Shown: piece after piece, positions 22,100-32,715 of the stretch
Layout: each line of letters begins with the position of its first letter
How positions within the stretch are numbered: the stretch's first letter is position 1
Origin: Hirudo medicinalis
Taxonomy: Eukaryota; Annelida; Clitellata; Hirudinida; Hirudinidae
Length of the DNA: 64,000 nt
Assembly (NCBI GenBank): GCA_011800805.1
Contig: MPNW01000161.1
Coordinates: 425,138-489,137, forward strand
Direction: 5' to 3'
Made by a program: the position numbers and the translations under genes
Notes under the pieces: model-generated
Database searches by the model: none
What the model was told of the DNA's origin: nothing
What the model saw: the letters and a program-made list of their open reading frames with translations, nothing else

Positions 22100-22565
22100 T
22101 TGCTTTTTTCTAAGTTCTTCTCAAACGGCCTGTTTTTACAAGATCGATGTTGTGCTCAAATATTTTACAAATTTTATCAAATTTTCTTACGCTTCTCCCT
22201 CGCCACAAACCCATTTAACATGCAAAAACTTTCGACACTGTTCATCACCAAATCCTGCTCCGAAAGTATTACGACATCAGAGGAATCCTGCTAAAATGAT
22301 TCCAGAGTTACCTCGAAGACAGAACTCAACAAGTGTACTTCTTTGGCACCATGTCATCACTTGCACACATTTCTTATGGAGTACCACAAAGATTTACATT
22401 AGGACCACTTTTATTACTCATTTATATCAATGATTTGTGTTCAATCTCAGCTCTATTTGAATTTGTTTTGTTTGCTGATGACACAAATCTCTTCACATCT
22501 AATGATAATTTATCCAACCTCTGTGAAAACATCAACAACGAAATGAATCTCCTATTTCTTTAAAC
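22100..22565 (+). pseudogene. LINE reverse-transcriptase fragment
   Basis: Frames at 22,152-22,433 and 22,333-22,563 together encode an RT core: GVPQRFTLGPLLLLIYINDL, then FEFVLFADDTNLF. FADDT is the catalytic YADD-type box, and GVPQ...LGPLLLLIYINDL is RT motif 4/5 of non-LTR elements. At least one frameshift separates the pieces. It ends in a stop at 22,561, so the copy is dead. Confidence 0.75.
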
Positions 22566-22584
22566 TCGAGAGCTACTGAAAGCG

Positions 22585-22690
22585 AAGAACATTTTGCTCC
22601 CACATGGCTTTCTCTTCCCACGATGGAAGCACGGGTTCGAGTCCCCGTTTGAATATATCACTGGTGAAGCCGGTTTAAAAAAGCTAGTCT
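22585..22690 (+). repeat. tRNA-derived SINE fragment
   Basis: GGGTTCGAGTCCC near 22,631 is a near-perfect RNA polymerase III B box. It follows CCCACGATGGAAGCAC, like the anticodon-arm region of the SINEs at 46,905 and 53,764 (CTCACGATGGCAGCA). The A-box half is degraded. Confidence 0.5.
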
Positions 22691-24221
22691 GTCATAATGC
22701 AATATTGTCTGGGCATCTAATTACTCCTCTCGTCTAAAACCCTTACATATCGCTCAGAAGTGATCTTTTAATATGTCATCTTCAGCCATACTCATCAACA
22801 AAATCCTCCTTCACCGATAATAAAATACTCAATATTTATCAGTTGAATACTGTTCAATAGTTGTTTCTTCACAAATTCTCACTCAACATGCTGCTTATTC
22901 GTAATTCATTGACTGCAATTTAATTATTCGCTTACGATTTAGCAATTGACTTTATTTTGTATTTGATTGAAACGCAGTAAAATTCCCATATACTTCTCAA
23001 GTGTTCGTGTTCAATTAATTGGATAAAATTTTTATATATGAATCCATCCTTGCCAAACAACAAATGTTCAACACAAAAAGCAATGATAAATGACATTTTG
23101 AACTAAACATATAAAGGCTCCATTACCATCAATAGCTTAGGCTTCACCAAACCATGACTTCACCCGCTCATCAGAAATTCATCCCCATGACATACGTAAT
23201 GTCAATCGCTTTCGAAGTGAATTTGTAAATACTTAAACAATTTTCCATTAGATGCTCAGGACCACGCATACATTCATCCAAATCTAAAGAAGCAACCTCA
23301 TCTACATGTACATCAATATCAACTTTAAAATCATCCTATAAATCGTACTTATTAAACACTTAAATATCTGCTAATGCCTTGTTTCCATCTCACACATATT
23401 CTCATCTTGATTTTTACTTATTTTGTTTGTTACAAAAATTTATTCAATTACTCATCTATATAGGTGGACCTCTTAAGCGGGATGTGAATCCCTTTGGTGG
23501 ATTTTTGCCTTTGGATATTTCTTTTGCATTTCAGTTATCTTCGTATTTTTGTTTTTTTTTTGCTTGTTTTTTGTTTGGTGTTCATAAAATAAAAAAATAA
23601 AATCAAAATCAATAATATTACAGCTGCATTGAGATGGTAATAATAATAATAAATTCATTCATTTTAATTAATATTAAAATCAATTAATAATTTAATTTAT
23701 TTTTTACGTTTCTAAAAACAATTTTGTGTAGTTTTTTGCAATTTTTAATATTTGCTTTATCTGGAAGCTATCATTTATTTATAGTTTCTATGTCTACATC
23801 ACTCTGCGTAGAAGTGTCTGTAGCGCCGCCCCGAGGTTCTTAATTTTGTCAATTTTTCGCAATGAGCTTTATAGTTTACAAAATTTAGAAGTGGTATTTT
23901 CAACTTTACTGCACCAGGAAGAGTCTGCTGTTTTGAAACATCTCGTATCTGCTGTGGCTCCCATATTCCATTGACTTTAAACACGTACATAGTTTCAGAT
24001 GCTTCTACTTTAAATCAGTTACAAGCAAATACTTTGCTGGTGTTATTAATATTTGTCCGAAGTTTTGTCAAACATGATTATGTTTTGGTTGATTTCTTTT
24101 TTTATGATTGCCCCGGTCTATTTCTCCAGTTACTTCTACCCATTTGGTCATATCGCAACAACTTACAAAATGTAACCCTCTTGCAACTAAGAATCATGAT
24201 CACTGGTTTATTTGTTTTTAG
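22691..24221. other. No gene seen; upstream of TXNDC9
   Basis: AT-rich DNA with no recognised coding region. The last part should hold the TXNDC9 promoter and a 5' UTR exon, since a TTTTTAG acceptor sits directly before the ATG-bearing exon. Confidence 0.45.
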
Positions 24222-24227
24222 GTTAAC

Positions 24228-24911
24228 ATGGAGAACCAAATTGAGAAGCAACTTTTGGCTGCAACTGGGATACTAGAACAACAAGTAGATGTTGCTTTGC
24301 AGGAATTAGATGACATTGCAGACTATAGAAAGAAGAGACTGGAAACTCTAAAGAGGGCAAAAGCTCAAAAAGAGGAATGGTTGAAACAGGGCCATGGTAC
24401 TTATGAAGAAGCAGCTGATGAAAAGGATTTTTTTAACATCTGCAAAAAAAGCAAAAATGTTGTTTGTCATTTCTACAGATCATCCACCATTTATTGCGAG
24501 GTTTGCTACTTGTCGAAGACCTTCTTTGTTACTCATTAATTTTTTACTTGTGTTCGTTGGCAGGTGGTTGATAAGCATTTAACTTTGCTGGCTCCAAGGC
24601 ATCTCGAAGCCAAATTTATTAAAATAAATGCTGAAAAGAGTCCCTTTCTCACAGAAAAATTAAGAATCAAGGTTATGCCGACCATATGTCTCATCAAAGA
24701 TGGAAAATCGGTTGACTTTATTGTGGGCTTTGGTGACCTTGGAGGCAAAGAAGATTTCCAAACCAGAGTCTTGGAACAGCGAATAGCAAAAGCAGGTGTT
24801 ATTGAATATAGTGACGATCATGCACCTGCCGAAAATCCTAGAGCAAATCACATTACCAAGTCCATCAGAGGCAAACGATTTGATGATACCTCAAGCGATG
24901 ATGATGCTTAA
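24228..24911 (+). CDS. TXNDC9: Thioredoxin domain-containing protein 9 (phosducin-like)
   Basis: Two exons, 24,228-24,500 and 24,564-24,911, join in phase 0 across a 63-bp intron to give 206 residues; vertebrate TXNDC9 has about 226. The N-terminal half is helical and charged ([36 protein letters not shown]). Then come [20 protein letters not shown] and KNVVCHFYR, then a thioredoxin fold lacking the CxxC redox pair (STIYCEVVDKH), then [18 protein letters not shown] and [12 protein letters not shown]. The C-terminus is [16 protein letters not shown], the acidic end seen in the family. TXNDC9 is a cytosolic cofactor that modulates the CCT/TRiC chaperonin in tubulin and actin folding. It is convergent with the M6 gene, with 121 bp between stop codons. 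Confidence 0.93.
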
Positions 24912-25032
24912 TGATTCCAAACATGACACTTCGAAGCCATCTTTATTAATAATTTTGCTAAATGGTCCTCTTTGAACCTTTGTGTAGACAAACATTTATT
25001 CATATTAAAATTTTTTTTACAATCTGGTATTT
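24912..25032. terminator. Convergent 3' ends of TXNDC9 and M6
   Basis: Only 121 bp separate the two stop codons. A minus-strand AATAAA near 24,990 falls within the TXNDC9 3' UTR, and a plus-strand ATTAAA lies near 25,003. The two mature 3' UTRs therefore probably overlap. This is inferred from motif positions only. Confidence 0.5.
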
Positions 25033-26186
25033 TTAAATTCGTCCTGACAAGCTGGCATCGTTCAAGGCAAACGTTTCATGGTAGTTTGTTATTTCTTTAG
25101 AAGCCTGGATCTTAGAATAGTTGGCTCCAAGACCCATTGTGTGCATGACCTTAAGCACAGACAAGTTAATTCCAGTTTGTAATTGGTATTTAAGTGTCAC
25201 TCACCAATCCTAACACTATCAACGATGATCCTGCAAATGCTATGAAAAACTGTGGACCAGCCAAAGCTATCTGCACACAACAGCATAATTCAAATAATGA
25301 GTAACAATGTAATAAGTAATGTTTGCAATAGTAGCTAAAGCTAGTTTTTGAATAAAGTTTTGTTTATTTTCTAATTTCAGGCTTACATTACTGCAGAAAT
25401 CGTCCAAGTCACTTTCATCGCATAAAGCATTTAGATCTAGGCCAGCTGTGAAATTCCTGTATATCCCTGAAATTTATTAATTTTAATATTTGGATGTTAA
25501 ATGTAGCTTTAATTTGACTACCAAATCTGCTGAGATTTAAGCAGAACTCCCACTCTGTGTCCAGGTATTGGTAGGTTCGTTTTTGAATTTCCACAGAGCA
25601 GATGGAATAGAGCATGAGGTAAATGATTATTGTCAGACCTATAAAGCTTGTCACCCCCATCCAAGCACAGTTTAGAATGTAAGTCAGACTCAAGAACTGC
25701 AATCAAAGCAATATAGTAGACTTGTGGAGCGAGATTGAACCAATATTTCTTTAACAAGATATGCTGAGTGTTTACCAAGAATGCACTTATTCGGCCACCC
25801 ATGATGCACTTCACTCCTGAGTACAAATTGCCACTGGTGGCCGTTGAAGCCAGTACACCAAAAGTAAACAAAAGTGTTGCAAAAAGACCCATAAAAATGG
25901 CAAACACAAAAAATCCAATTTCTATGCTTTCAAGCCTGCATAAAGACAGTATTAAATAATTTATGCACAAAAGTCATTAATTGTGTGCCACTGACCATTC
26001 AACATAAAAGTGGAAGAGATTGACAAATATTCCCTGGATCACCAGCTGGGTAGCCTTATATCCTGCACCACAAAACATGCCCACCCCTAAGCACAATACC
26101 ACTGTGGCAAGCAGGGTGCCCCAAGGTACTGAATCTAATTTTCTCCCTGTAGAGATTTGAGTGTTGTATTTTAGGCTAGCCACCAT
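25033..26186 (-). CDS. M6: Proteolipid protein family, neuronal glycoprotein M6-like
   Basis: Six exons on the minus strand (26186-25996, 25935-25776, 25696-25522, 25466-25387, 25270-25205, 25149-25033) keep phase and give 262 residues. Vertebrate PLP/M6 proteins are about 240-280. Four hydrophobic segments are visible: VPWGTLLATVVLCLGVGMFC, ESIEIGFFVFAIFMGLFATL, MGVTSFIGLTIIIYLMLYSI and GPQFFIAFAGSSLIVLGLV. The start (PWGTLLATVVLCLGVGMFCG) matches the M6/PLP first membrane span and its cysteines. GGRISAFLV corresponds to the loop GxCISxxFxxL. The large extracellular loop carries cysteines (LNALCDESDLDDFC) and an NFT glycosylation site. M6 proteins act at the plasma membrane in neurite and filopodium formation. 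An AATAAA on the minus strand lies near 24,990. Confidence 0.9.
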
Positions 26187-27700
26187 TTAATTGAAGATAT
26201 CAAATTTAATTGCTTGGGGAAATTAAATTCTTAGAACAATGTTTTCAATATGAAATGTTTCTGCCTACCCATGTATCCTGACTTCTACTTGGAAATAAAT
26301 CTAAAGTAAAATAATAACAGATTTTGGAAATAATGGCTGATTGTAAATGTCGATCCCAATGTAAGCAGAAGTGCGACGAAAACCAACGCAACGAATAAAA
26401 ACAATATAAAATAATGTTTTCAGACAGATTCCTTTTTCCGTTAGGATTTAGTTATGGAGTACTGGGCTTCTCGTGAAAAAACCTGCAGCAATTTTAGTTG
26501 TGATCGTTAAGAGTTAATAATGTACTGTTAAAACCAAAGTATTTTAAATAAATACAAACTAGCAACGTATTGATTCCCATATTTAAGCATTTGTTTAGAA
26601 AACTCACAAGATGCAAACGAACACCAAACATCCCAATATCTCCGAGTCGATAGATTCACCTATACTTTCGATTAAGGGGTAATTAACACCTGCAATTTAT
26701 GAAATAAAGCGCTAATTTTAATTAAGATATCTTTGATTTTATTTTTATAATTTGAAAAATTTATTTTAATTTGTTTAGTTTTTAATGCGAGAATATTAGT
26801 TCAAAAACACACATTCTTGAAATGTCACGAAAAAGTATGCCATTTCAAAGGCAAGGGAGATTAATTTTTTATTTATACAAATTCTATTGTAAATAACGCA
26901 CACCAGAAGAAACTTTATTCAGTGGAATACTTTTACGGTCCCTAAGTAAGGTTGTTCCGTTTATCCGTTACGAGAATTCCCACAACTATTGTCAAAAGCT
27001 GATTCACTCAACTGAAAAATAATCTAGCGTTAAGTCACGTCTGGATCACGTCTATCATTGAGGAGGGAACCACGCGGCCAATCTGCTTCAAAGGGGGCCT
27101 CGAAAATTAAATCAAGACCTTTTTTTGCTTTTCCTTTACAAAATTGACATAACGCAGGGGCTCGGAATTTATGTCTGTGTGCCTGATAAGGGAAAGATGT
27201 AATCTTCGTTCTCAAAAATCGGCGGAGTTCTATAAATGGCTATTGCTCATAATTCGCTCATACGTTTGATGTGCACGCCTATGGGAGGTGAGATCGGGGA
27301 TTTGTGACAAATTATGAGAAGAGGAGATTGAAGAAATGTGACATCTCATTGGACCTCCAATTGTGAGATACAAAATAAGGTAGTCAGCTAGTTTGTGTCT
27401 ATTTTAGGGGTAAATTCTTCCAGGTCGAGGTTTACGACGATTATCTTTTAACAGTTGTGATCTAATAACGATGATTTTGATAAAATTAAAAGACATTTCA
27501 TCATTAATGATTACGACGAACTTTTTTTTTATCATCCAATCCTATTTATTTACCTTTCCCCCTGCGGAGGCGTTTTCATCCCCCCACAGATATTGCCAGT
27601 TGGAGGGATGCAACCTCGGCTGTTGGTGGACACTCCCCAAATTACAAAATCATATGTAACTACCTGATTACTATCTTTTAGAAAACGTCTCTCCTAGGTG
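26187..27700. other. No gene seen; repeat trace at 27,030-27,220
   Basis: The region holds the presumed M6 promoter. Around 27,117-27,165, TTTTTTTGCTTTTCCTTTAC and ACATAACGCAGGGGC match the internal part of the hAT-like element at 7,903-8,215, so a second degraded copy lies here. The 61-codon minus-strand frame across it is a by-product of that repeat. Confidence 0.5.
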
Positions 27701-27759
27701 CCAATACCCATTGTAACGTTTATTGTCAAACGTCAAAAGACATAACAAGGCCAAGCTCT

Positions 27760-29255
27760 AATTCAATAAGGCGTAAAACGACGCGCGGGTGCGACACTAT
27801 AAAGATATACATAAGTATCGTCACATCCTCCTTTCCAAATCAGTCTCTATATCGAGCAGGAGTCTTGATTTTCCGTCCAGATTTTGTGACGACGGATGGT
27901 CGAGAACTTGGTGGAAGGAACTTGTCGGTTCTGGCACTTCTGCATGCTGCGCTTATGCCTGAGCTGGTTCTTCCATAGCCTGTTCGGTAACAGACAGGGG
28001 ATGTTCTTTAGAGAAGCGTACATATTTCGATGTGAGTCTTCTTGTGGTTCCATCATGAACCATCCATCTTACTTCATAAGATCTGTAGGGCAACACTTTG
28101 CTGATGGAGCCTTTCTGCGAATCAGTCCGATCATCTGGCTTGAAACGTACAGTCTGCCCGACATTCAATGAGGGTCTTTCCTTGGCAGACATGTTGTAAA
28201 ATGCCACTTGTTTCAGCTTGACAGCCTTCATAGTTTCCCGTACTTTTGTACTATTTGGAGTCTGCAGGAGGCTGAAATTGGCATCAATGTGAAGGTGCGT
28301 CGACCAAACTCTACCTGAAACAAGCCGGGGAGAATTGCTTCTGATGGTGTGTTCCTCCAATCCAGTAATGCAAGGACGGATCTTATCTTCTATAGCAGGG
28401 TTGTCCAACACACGGCCCGCAGGCCAGACTTAAATACCATAGAAAACGTCTGGGGAATGATTTCAAGACTGGTTTATAACAATAAAAAACAGTTTCACTC
28501 CAAATCTAACCTGGAAACGCCTTTTGGAGTGCCTGGAAAGACCTGGATGGAAAATTCGTAAAAACCTTAATAAAATGAATGGATAACAGATGTTTTTAAG
28601 TTATTGAGAATAAAGGAAACATTATTTATTATTAATAAATTTTTTTCTTAATTTTTGCGAGATTTTAGCTATTTGCGATGATTTTTGAAAGTCTTTCATG
28701 GTTATTGGACGCCTCGAGATCACGTTTTCTAAATTTTTAAATTAATGCGTGAAAATATCTTGACGAAAATTTAAGAGATAATCACAAATATATAATTACA
28801 CAACATACTGAAATTTCCCCACAATAAAGTTTTTATTTAGCGAGTTATTACGAAATAATGGTGTCCTCATGGTTTCCGTCCTCCCCGTGTGAAGTGTTCA
28901 TACACTTCGTTGATTTTTCCAAAGTGGCTTTCCAAAGCAACCTTGACTTTCGAGATGTCATGAGAGTCTTCCTCTGGGAGGTCAAACGAAGCAAAAATGT
29001 CGAGTGCCTCGGATCCTATGCAGGCGAGGAAAAATTGCCACTTGCGAGCTGAGATTCATGATGAAGTTTCGCAGCGATAGCTTAATTCAAATATGCCGCT
29101 TAAATATTCGCCATTCGAGTGCAGAATCTCCTGTTACTCTCATCGATGTGGGAAATGGAATCGAAGCCATCTTCTGACATTCAATATGGCATAAAACGAC
29201 GCGCGGGTGCGACACTATACAGGTATATACAAATATCGTAACACATATTTCGACC
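27760..29255 (-). mobile_element. Ty3/gypsy retrotransposon, internally deleted and dead
   Basis: Terminal segments at about 27,763-27,830 and 29,187-29,250 are direct repeats sharing ACGACGCGCGGGTGCGACAC, interpreted as remnants of the two LTRs. Between them, on the minus strand, about 29,180-28,850 encodes gag-like sequence in two frames (MASIPFPTSMRVTGDSALEW, then EALDIFASFDLPEEDS). About 28,411-27,950 encodes the integrase C-terminus (AFYNMSAKERPSLNVGQTVR, then PYRSYEVRWMVHDGTTRRL). Protease, RT, RNase H and the integrase core are missing. This resembles K02A2.6-like gypsy elements. Confidence 0.7.
28405..28575 (+). pseudogene. Tc1/mariner transposase fragment nested in the gypsy remnant
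   Basis: A plus-strand frame contains RPDLNTIENVWGMISRLVYN, the PDLNPIENxW motif carrying the third catalytic acidic residue of Tc1-type transposases. It is followed by a frameshifted continuation. It lies between the gag and integrase pieces of the gypsy element, pointing the other way. Confidence 0.7.
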
Positions 29256-29541
29256 ATTATTAAATATTCTAGTTGAACTCCATTGAAACATTCCACGTTA
29301 AATTTATTAGTATCTTCAGGCTTGATTGTATGGCCATAAATGTCTGGAGACTGCTGAATCAAATTAAAGGGTTATAGTGAGCCTATACGCCTGTGGATCG
29401 TCATTTTTATCAAATTCACAGAGTGAGTTTATTTGATTTTGAATACATATTTTTTTAATGCCTATAATCTAAAACGAAATACCTACATTAAATTGGAATT
29501 TATACCATCGCTAAGATATTTATGTTGTGGATTTTTTTCAG
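29256..29541. other. No exon identified upstream of DOCK
   Basis: The DOCK first exon (start methionine and beginning of the SH3 domain) should be here or further left, beyond the gypsy remnant. I could not find a convincing one. Confidence 0.4.
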
Positions 29542-32500
29542 GAGATTACTACCTCGTATTTACAAATGCATCCTATTTGGGCAGAAACTAAAGAATCTAA
29601 CAAGTTTGGCATAGGTAAGGCTTACACGTCGTCTTTCTTTGGTTGAGTTTAAATACAGAATTTAAACTTTTCAAGCCATTCACAATTTTAATGGGCGAGG
29701 GACAAACTGCTTAAAACTTTACGTTGGTGATGCCATTAACACAGTTTCTGAATCAAAGGGTTTGATTTGTTTTTAATTGTTAATAGCATCAAATTGATCA
29801 AAGCGATGATGTTTATGTATATGTATTTGGACATGTTATTTTGATAGCCTCAACAACATGACATTTTTTTTGCAACTTGTGCAACTTTTTCTTTGCAATA
29901 ATATTGCGTTATGATTTTTTTACAGAGTGGTTTTATGGCTATTGCATTAAAGATCCATTGAAGAGAGGTATTTTTCCAAAAAGTTATATCTTCTTGAAGG
30001 AATCTGTTGTTGAATTGCAAGGGTTTGTATTTAAATTGTTGAAAGCAATTTAGTTTATATTTTAAAGTTTTAAATTAAGTGAGCAAGGTTTTAAATTGTA
30101 CCCACTTTGGGCTATACTCATAAAAAATATAAAATATATGTTAAATAACAAGAGATGCTGAGTAATTTTTAGTAAGTTGAAGACAATGTTGTTGATAGAT
30201 TTTTTTGTTTCATGTTTTGGATAGATGTTATTATCCTAAAGACCTCCCAATAGTCAGGGAAATAACTGCTGTGCTTAGAGAATGGGGTGATTTCTGGAAA
30301 AAGTTGTACTTGGTTGGTTGCCATTAGCAATTCATTTTTTGCCACTTGAATCAAATGCAGTCTTGTCTTGTTTCAGAATTCTTTGGGTGCTGACAGAGCA
30401 GATACAATGGTTCTTAAGAAAGCTATGCTAGATTTGATTGATTCAAGAAGATTGATAATGTCCAGGAAGCTGACTGTGGTCAGTTAAAATAACATTGTTT
30501 TCAACATGACATTGCAGGGGTAGTTAGAATGATTAATGTCATGCTATTTCAATTGCCTAAAAGGCAATTAATATTATCATCTAAAAACGATTTTTATATC
30601 AGTTCATCTCCCCGTGATGAGAAACCACTGCATTCATTTTATAAATAGGCATAGGATTTTGTGGCACCCTGTGCCCCATGATGCAGCCAGCTACTTAATT
30701 GGCTCCCTCTCTTTTATGCCAAAGCAATCAATAGCAAGTCTCTTCCTTACAGCCAAGACTGTACCAGCTCTGCCTCCATGAAACATCTGCCCATCCCTCA
30801 GCAAATAATAGCGCCCACAACAACCGTGGAACACTCATAAAAGTTCTGTCCTATCACCTCATTTGCCATCACTTCAGATCACATCAATTTGTTTGTTCTT
30901 CATTTTCTGTGATTTGTTGTTGTTGATGACATTGATTACATCTTCCTGCCAAGATTTTCTTCCTCACTTATGTGCTCATACCATTTTCATACCAAGTTCA
31001 ACTCAGTGAAGAAAGCTGCCTACCCTGATATATTGATGCAAATATTTGATTCTTGCCTTTACTATTCAATCTTCAGTTAGGTTTTTTTTTAGGTTTGCTG
31101 GGTTTTGCCACAGACCCTGCAATTCTCATGGATCTACTTGCTTCAAAATCTTGCATTAATGGTATCTCCATATTGAATGTCTGGACCCGAGCTGCCATGA
31201 TCAAGCTTTCAAGTTTCTTCTTTGAGCCCAGAGCTACTTAATCACTTAACTTGCCTCTTTGCCACTGCAATGTTTTAACAGGCTGCACGAAATTGTAAGA
31301 TTTAACGAAATGAATCGAGATTTCTAGGATGCATGAATGCAACCATTTTCTTGTTAAAAATGTTCAGTGCTTCAATGTGAGATTAATGTTTATGTTTTAA
31401 TTTACGGTCTTTAGGCTTACTTACTTAGGCTTGACTTACCTAGATTGTTAACAATGCCGAAAGTGCTGTTTATATTGTTCTGATTACCGTGACAGCATTT
31501 TGCTACGTATGTTTCATAGGATGAAATGCGTGAGGTGCAGCAGAAAGTTTCACAGAAGATTGACACTGGAAATGCGTAGGCTTCGATTACTTCGATTAAA
31601 AATTTCACGTGATCTTGTGAATCCGTTCGTTTGAATTAATGTTTCACGTTGAGTTTGTGTAATGTGCCTTTAAAATTTAAATATTGACATTATTTATGAA
31701 TATTTTTAGGAGGCTCGGGCTTGATTTAATGATAAGGGACGACCGTGGAAATGTTATCGATCCTTTGAAAACAAGCACAATTAGTCTTTTCAAGATGGTT
31801 TGTTTGTTATACTATTGAATGATCAGACTTTTGTGGACTCATTGAATAATATTTAGTAAGATTACTGTTTCAATATATAATAATATTACTTATGGCATGG
31901 TACTTGTGCAGCATCAACAAGCCACAAAAAGAATAAATGAGGAGAAAGAAATGGTGGGTGGTTTTGTTGTGAACCCCTTGTTATTAAGTTCATAAGTTTC
32001 ATTGATGATTATGTTGCGAACCCCTCATTAATAATAACTTCGTAAGTTTCTTTAGTTCACGTAACCTTTCTTTGACAAGATAATAGCAGAGTTTTCATGT
32101 TATGTTTGTATTAAAAGTTAGTATGAATTTTGAGTTAGTATTCCTAATTTTTAAAATGCTAAATTTTTTTCCATAAAGTCAACAGATACAAACATTCTGA
32201 AGAAAGCCTATAGTTTTAACTTGTACGTAAACGTGAAGAATTTTGTATGTCGAATTGGCGAAAACGCAAACATTCTCCTGACTCTGTATGATGCAAAAGA
32301 AGGATCTTTCATCAGGTATAATGTTAATTTTCTGTTCATCGTCGACGGGATTCACTCGATTTTACTTCCTTCTTTGATTTGAAAATGGTTCTGTAAAAAT
32401 ATGGCTTATTTGTCTTGTATTTAATGATTTTAATGCAATCATTTTGTATAATTGGATTTTAGTGAAAACTACATCATGAAATGGGGAGACCAGGGGATGC

Positions 32501-32715
32501 CAAAAGATATTGAAATGTTGAACAATTTAAGAGTTATCTTCATGGTTGGTTCGAATGTTTACATAAATTGGGATAAATAATGTGAATCTTTCATTAAATT
32601 TCAATAAATAGGATGTGATTGAAAGATTATTCATAACTGAAAATTATTCAGGATTTGAGTGAAAAGGATGTGAAGAGGGAGAAGATATTTCTCGTTTGTC
32701 AGATCATTCGAATTG
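29542..32715 (+). other. DOCK1: DOCK exons 1-9: SH3 and linker region
   Basis: Exons: 29542-29614, 29926-30022, 30225-30312, 30377-30478, 31710-31797, 31912-31953, 32179-32315, 32463-32544, 32653-32715. [20 protein letters not shown] matches the SH3 end GWYRGYxLRKKSKKGIFPxSY. Then come [44 protein letters not shown] and [19 protein letters not shown]. About 20 residues of the linker are unaccounted for between exons 4 and 5. [18 protein letters not shown] stretch near 31,282 fits by similarity but has no matching phase or donor. Confidence 0.85.

Noticed and set aside
31282..31326. Missing DOCK linker exon encoding [12 protein letters not shown]
   Set aside because: The similarity is suggestive, but entry phase disagrees with the preceding exon and no GT donor follows, so I left it out of the gene model.
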